A DNA stretch of 64,000 bases from Omphiscola glabra. Its lineage: Eukaryota > Mollusca > Gastropoda > Lymnaeidae. Within the stretch, counting starts at the first letter, position 1. Every line of letters starts with the position of its first letter. Positions 58,425 through 64,000 of the stretch are shown piece by piece. The notes under the pieces were generated by a model that worked only from the letters and a program-made list of their open reading frames with translations, had not been told where the DNA came from and ran no database searches. Made by a program: the position numbers and the translations under genes. The stretch spans positions 2,937,992 to 3,001,991 of the forward strand of contig OZ024806.1 of NCBI GenBank assembly GCA_964017045.1, read 5' to 3'.

Positions 58425-58535
58425 TAGATTTAGGGTTCAGGTTAGGGATAGATTTAGGGTTCAGGTTAGGGATAGATTTAGGGTTCAGGTTAGGGTGAGG
58501 GATAGATTTAGGGTTCAGGTTAGGGTGAGGGATCA
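58425..58535. repeat. 25-nt tandem repeat of a TTAGGG-containing unit
   Basis: agatttagggttcaggttag then ggat, four to five copies, part of a larger dispersed repeat. Related blocks occur at 58725-58825 and, inverted, at 60895-60945. Confidence 0.85.
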
Positions 58536-58539
58536 TGGG

Positions 58540-58910
58540 TCGTCTCAACCAAGATGGCGGCCATAGTAAAATGTGAGGTACCAGTAGTGTGCAATTACCT
58601 AAAAACTTTATATTTTCGGGGAGAAAAAGAGTATATTGGCAATTGGCTTGGTGAATATCATTTCCGCTTTCATATAATTTTTTGGCTAATTGTTACTATT
58701 GGAATTGGTGCCTTCCTTGACTGTTTAGGGTTCAGGTTAGGTTTAGGGATAGATTTAGGCTTAGGGTTCAGGCTAGGTTTAGGGATAGATTTAGGGTTCA
58801 GGTTAGGTTTAGATTTAGGGATACATTTTGAAAATTTTTTCATTAATTTTTAATGTTTTATTCTTAATTTTACGGGTTTCTGCAACCAAGATGGCGTCCA
58901 TGGTAAAAAA
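58540..58910. repeat. dispersed repeat with AAGATGGCG motif, two direct copies
   Basis: aaccaagatggcggccatag at about 58547 and aaccaagatggcgtccatgg at about 58883 each follow a gttcaggttaggg block. An inverted copy lies at 60815-60945 (ccatggccgccatcttgg). AAGATGGCGGC matches the consensus of the YY1 zinc finger factor; binding is not shown. The frames here (58384-58566, 58554-58853) are repeat-derived. Confidence 0.6.
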
Positions 58911-59536
58911 AACGGGGCACTATCTGTTGGGATTTACCCATTTTTCTGTTGTCATTCATTGTTTGGCTGAGTAAACATATTATGGCCATGGATTTGGATG
59001 GATGGGGGTTACCGTAAATTGAGAGGAAATAAATTATTCATAGTAAAGTGTACATTTTATTTTAAAAAATTACTTATTGAATTTATTGGGTCTGTTTTAA
59101 ATTATCCCTCTTAACTTACTGGAATTGAATTTAGAAACAAAAAACATGATTTTGGAACCAACACAAAGTAACAAAATCAAAAGTAGGCGGAAACCACCAC
59201 GGACACATAATAAGTAAAATAAGAACATAGACTACATAGTCATCATTATTATTAGAAGAGTGGAAAGTTAAATGTTTAAAATGTAAGTCTTCAGTGACAG
59301 AGTGTAGTGTTTGACAATGGTAGACTATTATAGTCATTACGTCTTATAGTTATAGGCCAATTAAATATATAATTAATATAGTTAGAAATAAACAGCCTAC
59401 TAGTAAACTAAACACGGCGCCTTAGTGGAAAAACAAGAACTCTTCTGTCTTCAAGATACGTTATAAAAGTTGCCCAATTGGATGTATCTAGATTTAAATT
59501 AAATGTTGTATTTATTTTAACACTTTTTAAAAATTA
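58911..59536. other. AT-rich sequence, no gene seen
   Basis: Contains one member of a diverged direct pair: ttaacttactggaattgaat at about 59110, with tttggaaccaac downstream, recurs at about 62078. This indicates a dispersed repeat. The frame at 59131-59337 (minus) shows no domain. Confidence 0.45.
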
Positions 59537-60051
59537 GGGGTCGTTCGTAAATTACGTCAAGCAAAAAATGACATTCTTAGACCCCCCCCCCTTGTCACGC
59601 AGTGTCACACCCCCCCCCCCGTGTCACGTTACACCTAAAAAAATCAAAACATACATAGTTTTGTCATAAATAAACTAATATTTTATTTAATTCTTTAACA
59701 TTTTCCCATAATCGATTAAGATGTAGTATTATTAGATAACTGTGACACGAAATAACGAAGTCATCCACAAGCCGAATATAAATTGGCCACAACAGTTTTG
59801 CGTCATTTTTCGAAATGCGCAAAAGGTGTGAGCGACTGAGTTCAAAGTACCTATAATTATAATACCTGAGGCAATTTCGACCTCAAATTAATGTATTTAA
59901 AATTAATTAAATAAAGATTTTTCAAAATTAGAAATTTTATATAAAAAAAAAGAAGTAACGTCACAATCTCCCCCCCCCCCCCGGGGTCACAAAGTGTCTC
60001 AAATACTCGACCCCCTCCCCTCTGAGCGTGACGTAATTTGCGGACGACCCC
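59537..60051. mobile_element. GGGGTCG-ended inverted-repeat element, copy 2
   Basis: Left end GGGGTCGTTCGTAAATTACG then TCAAGC. The right end on minus is GGGGTCGTCCGCAAATTACG then TCACGC. The interior mirrors copy 1 with C/G runs, tgtcacac words and AT-rich middle sequence. Flanks tta and ata agree at two of three bases. No transposase. Confidence 0.75.
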
Positions 60052-60810
60052 ATATGTCTAGGTGTCCGATATTTCTTTCTAAGCCACTGGTGGGATTATG
60101 CGGCCCACGCTCGTTGTTAGTCAGTTATCCGGCCCACTGTAAAAAAGTTTGGTGACTCCTGTTCTACGGGAACACTTTACTTTTTACACTGGCTAGTGAG
60201 GATGTGAAGCGTGTACGAACTTGGGGCGGTGCTCAATGTATAATTATTTTTTTAAAAGTACGAAATAGTGTCTGATTTCTTTTTAAAATGATGATTGTGT
60301 GGGTCGGGTACAAATCGGACAAAATAGTGATGGCTTGCCGCGGTTTGTCAGTCACGGTTTGTGTTCAGTCTCAAAGTCAGTCCAGGACAGTTTTACCCTT
60401 TAAAAAATCAAATACATAAGATAAATTTAAACATATGAAAAATATTCTTAAGCAAACTTAAGCTTAAAATCACGCATTTATATAACCATTGTAAAGTTGT
60501 CACACTGAGTTTTTATTTTACTCCAACAAACATATGTAGTATAAATAGACTATTATTAAATCTTAAGTAACTTCCGGCAGGATCCGGTTTATCCACGCAT
60601 TGCCAATGACCAATGGTCAATGGTGGGGTTTCAGATTACATCAGATTGTAACGAAGAGTATCCCCATTTAGCATGAGCTTATTAATTTTGCTCAAGTCTA
60701 ACTACATTCATGACAGAAGTAAACAAATAATTAAAGGGTAAATAAATAATTTTATCTGGATATTTTAAATCAAAACTGAAAAGGGTAAATGTCTAGAGAT
60801 CTATCCGCGT
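60052..60810. other. AT-rich sequence with a hAT-like end, no gene seen
   Basis: Near 60110-60165, read on minus, CAGGAGTCACCAAAC then a T run and cagtgggccggataac form a typical hAT right terminus. The partner end is not found. Confidence 0.4.
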
Positions 60811-60814
60811 CTTT

Positions 60815-60945
60815 TACCATGGCCGCCATCTTGGTAACTCATGTTTTTGATATAATGACGAATAAAAAGTTTTTAAAAATGAAAAAAATGATCTAAATCT
60901 ATTCCTCACCCTAACCTGAACCCTAAATCCCTCCCTAACCCGGTT
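60815..60945 (-). repeat. inverted copy of the AAGATGGCG/gttcaggttaggg repeat
   Basis: On the minus strand, ggttagggtgaggaatagat then several AT-rich words and accaagatggcggccatgg, the same order as at 58480-58575. The telomere-like word ccctaacc appears on plus. Confidence 0.6.
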
Positions 60946-62560
60946 TTGACCCTCTCCCTAACAGGGTTTTGACATCGCAAATGACGCCACGGATAAACAA
61001 CCAGACATCAGCCCTGAAAAGATTTAACATTTTATTTTAGACTAGAATTTTAAATTGTATTGAATTGTCATGAAGTTAAACCACAATTTAAAAAAAAAAT
61101 ATTTAAAATGGGTTATTTACCACTGCGTCGGGTTATAAACAAAACGTGGTCTAGTTTGAAGGGCAATGACAGTTACTCTTTCATCGATGTCCCCTGCTGA
61201 TAAATACTGTGTGGAGATAGGGCATCTAGTTCTAGGCCTAGGTTATGTCCGTGAAATGCCAGAGTCAGAGGGATGTGCGATCACTTTACAGGAGTGCGAA
61301 GAGAGAGAGATATCGCATATGATGGATGCGTGGCTTATGCCTATGCATACATAAGAAATAAAACAGATCAATTCACTAAATCTATGAATACTCAGTTGTG
61401 GTTCATCAACAAAATTCTGTAATCCAAAAATGCTGGTGTCGACACAGAATGTGGATGTGCTCAAACGCAAACTGACAAGACAGCTTGGCACCAGCTGCAA
61501 TCTTTACCCTTCATTTAACTTAATGCAGTTACATCACAAACCCCTCTGATGAAACATAGTGTCATAGTAAAAATAGGAGCCAGAATGATCTATTCATTGA
61601 TCGTGGGCCCTCAAAATGAAGAAGAGTTCATGTTCTGCAATCCTTTTGTGGCAATTATATTTTCACTCTGTTTTCTTTTCAAATTTTAAATTGTAAATTA
61701 TTCAAATCTTTCTAGTTCAAAAATTATTAAACTGTTTAAATTTTTCTATTCTTTAAATTGTGTCTGATCTGTTATATATATGTGCTGAAAGGAATATGTA
61801 CAATACAATGTCATGATAACATTTCCTTTTATTTGGGTCAATACAAGAATTTTATTTTATCAATAAAACAATAACGGTTAAAATAGCATTTCAATCGGAA
61901 TATGAATAAAACACTTTTTCAATAACCGACGCTCAAGGCACTCATAATGTAAATTACTTAACTTACTAAGTAAACATGATCATATGACGATACAATGAAT
62001 TGAAAGAAAATAAATGATTCAGATTAAAACCATACATTTTTTTAAAAAATGATGAGTCTGTTTTAGTTAGCTCTACTTAACTTACTGGAATTGAGTTTAG
62101 AAAAAAACCAACATGCTTTTGGAACCAACCCAAATTGAAAAAAGTAGGGGGTGTCAATGAGCATGCTGTGTTACAATAATTAGGACACGTCCCATAGATC
62201 ATCACACAATCATGAACCCCCTTGCCCAAGATCATCACACAATCCTGAACCTCTTCCCCCTAGATGTGTCATGTTATTTATGGGTGGCCCCTCATCAGTA
62301 TCGGTAGTGTAAGTAAATCCATGATGATAATGATGTGCTGATTTGGAATAATCTGAAGGGTATTTTTCAAAAGTGGCTAAGGTTTGAACTTTTGGGGAAA
62401 AGATTTACTTAGAATGAAGCATCGCATGTTATTACTTAGGCCTATAATCTTTAACATTGAAGAACATTTAACAGCTTGGCTTATGAAACTTTAAATTTGC
62501 AGATTTAACTTTATGTAGTTGATTTGCAAGTTCAATTGTATTAAGTAGAAGCGGCTCCTC
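60946..62560. other. AT-rich sequence, no gene called
   Basis: Frames at 61166-61354 (plus, 62 codons) and 61243-61500 (minus, 85 codons) overlap on opposite strands. Neither shows a domain, although 61140-61500 is less AT-rich than its surroundings and could hold an exon or an old repeat. The second member of the ttaacttactggaattgag dispersed pair is at 62078. A short duplication of gatcatcacacaatc lies near 62200-62250. Confidence 0.4.
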
Positions 62561-62564
62561 CAGG

Positions 62565-62725
62565 CCTAATATCATCAGCTCTTGCAGTCCACAGGGATTT
62601 GTCCCAGAGGCCCAGTCCACCCTTGTCTATATCTAATAGTTTACTACTAATAATAAGGAAGTACTGAGGCAGGCCAAAGCCCTACATGGGCTGTAGTGCC
62701 ACAGGGATGAAATAATAAAAACACT
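62565..62725. mobile_element. possible LINE 3' tail fragment
   Basis: aggccaaagccctacatggg then ctgtagtgcc is the type of sequence found at the very end of several mollusc LINE ORFs (AKALHGL then stop). It is short and has no reverse transcriptase motif. Confidence 0.3.
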
Positions 62726-63535
62726 AGGCCATGAATAATTTAATGAATTTCTGTTGTGGACAGCTTCAAAAAGATCATTTTTTTCATTGTTGTATCATCA
62801 ACCTTTCTATTCAAAGGATGTAATTTATATGCATTCAGATGAAAGTTTCCCAATCAGATGGAATGAATGATGTTTCACTAATTTACTATTGCCATTTAGA
62901 TTCTTCCAGGTAGAATCCCTTAAGAATAAATCTCAATGAAAAGAACAATGTTGGGCTTTCATGACTACTTTTCAAGAATGTAAATAAATATTTTCTTTAA
63001 TGAAAAAAACTAACTCTGTCAAGGTGCTTTGCATTCTTATAATGTTAAAAAGCATTTCCAGTTTTACTTTAAATCTTCATATAAATATTAGTTAAGAATC
63101 TTAACTCGAGTTTGATTTTTTATAGAGAAAAAAAACAACTATTTGATAAATCCTTAATTAAAAGCTTGGCTATGCCCTGTTGTGTTAAATAAAGGTAAGT
63201 TAAAAATCAGATGTATTGATACAATGTCTTCAAAATCAAATAACATCAGATGTAATGATACAAGGTCTTCAAAATCAAATTAATTTCATTTTTGCCTCTA
63301 TTAGACTTTTTATTGAAAAAGGTTTCTAAAATTGTAATGAAAAAAAAAACTAAAATATTATTGAATTGAACTTCAAAAATTTTAATAAATTAATCTAAAA
63401 AAGTACAAATAAAATCACAGAATGCCAATGGAATAATCTTTTTTAAAAATATTTCTGGACTGCTCAGGAATAAAAACGCCTGCTTTATGATTTTAATGAA
63501 ATAGTAGAACAAGGTATGTGGAAGCTTGAATCAAA
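62726..63535. other. AT-rich sequence, no gene seen
   Basis: A 45-50-nt imperfect duplication (tcagatgtattgatacaatg, then tcttcaaaatcaaa) occurs at 63208-63280. Otherwise nothing recognised. Confidence 0.45.
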
Positions 63536-63539
63536 AGAC

Positions 63540-64000
63540 AGGACAATAAGATGTGAACATTTTGGCTTAGAGGCTTCTTCAGCAAACAGGACAAAGATGG
63601 ATACATCTATTGCCCCTTTATGTTCATCTCTGTTGAAATGTGAAGAGACTGGGGAAAGTTTACCTTGTTCAATATCCTGAAGATGTTCAGTGAACCTATC
63701 TGCTAATCTTCTACCAGTTTCGCCTATATAATAAGAATGTCATCTACGGCACATAATCGCATATATCACAATACGACTAACGCATGTGAAACCCTATTTG
63801 ATGGTAAAGGTAACTTCAGGGAGGCTAATGTTTTTGGTTTGGAGTGTTTAGCGACAAGTCCTACAATGGCTTCTTGAGCATGGCTTAGTACCAACATAAG
63901 ACGGGGTCAACTTGAAGGCAACGTGAACCAGAAGGTCACCTAGATTTGTGTCCCCTCTGAAGACAATAAGTGGAGAGGATGAAAATACCCTGTTAGTGTT
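63540..64000 (-). pseudogene. Penelope-like retroelement, GIY-YIG endonuclease region, decayed
   Basis: Read on minus from the right edge, the frame gives PLIVFRGDTNLGDLLVH, GTKPCSRSHCRTC, YAIMCRR, YYIGETGRRLADRFTEH, SPVSSHFNRDEHKGAIDVS and AEEASKPK. This is the linker Cys cluster and GIY-YIG nuclease domain (catalytic YYIG and the GETGRR arginine) that follow the reverse transcriptase in Penelope-like elements. Three in-frame stops (63848-63850, 63794-63796, 63740-63742) show that it is not functional. The reverse transcriptase part would lie beyond the window edge. Confidence 0.8.

Noticed and set aside
61166..61500. Two overlapping frames on opposite strands suggesting a small gene
   Set aside because: No recognisable domain, no clear splice sites and no second supporting exon. 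Left as unannotated sequence.

Overview
This is an animal genomic window, most likely from a mollusc and plausibly a freshwater pulmonate snail. Three things suggest this: a five-exon animal gene with GT-AG introns; a mix of hAT, MULE, piggyBac-like, Penelope-like and LINE remnants; and an OposCharlie1 (OC1)-like hAT element, a family reported in vertebrates and the pond snail Lymnaea. The species call is inference. There are no operons, bacterial genes, rRNA genes or CRISPR arrays.

Only one host gene could be read with confidence: NSMCE2 (MMS21), the SUMO E3 ligase of the SMC5/6 complex. It lies on the minus strand between 57792 (ATG) and 52242 (stop). Its five coding exons (57660-57792, 57265-57371, 55344-55488, 54245-54449, 52242-52350) join in frame to 232 codons and end in a complete SP-RING domain. 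Intron 4 carries a 632-bp Mutator-like element encoding a FLYWCH zinc finger. Intron 3 begins inside a 12-copy, 35-nt array that multiplies the exon 3 5' splice site. The region just past the stop codon is a 22-nt tandem array.

About half of the window (hand tally 33-34 kb) is tandem repeat: more than 50 arrays, mostly unrelated in sequence, with units of 14 to about 110 nt. The largest are a 55-nt satellite of about 110 copies (41850-47885), a 19-nt array of about 120 copies (22970-25310), a 57-nt array of about 37 copies (26740-28890), a 40-nt array (39455-40680) and a 28-nt array (2219-3390). Most long open frames here are by-products of these arrays: units of 24, 30, 36, 39, 48 and 57 nt are multiples of three and stay open on one or both strands. 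They are annotated as repeats, not genes.

Between the arrays lie transposon remnants. hAT-type elements with 8-bp target duplications: 17880-18341, 26051-26125, 26172-26596, 34525-34721, probably 22096-22268 and 48039-48865. Others: a piggyBac-like relic (5733-6861), a LINE reverse transcriptase tail (29520-30117), a second possible LINE tail (7211-7504), two copies and a fragment of a GGGGTCG-ended inverted-repeat element, and a decayed Penelope-like GIY-YIG region at the right edge (63540-64000). Several minisatellites sit inside these mobile elements. The rest is AT-rich sequence in which I see no gene.
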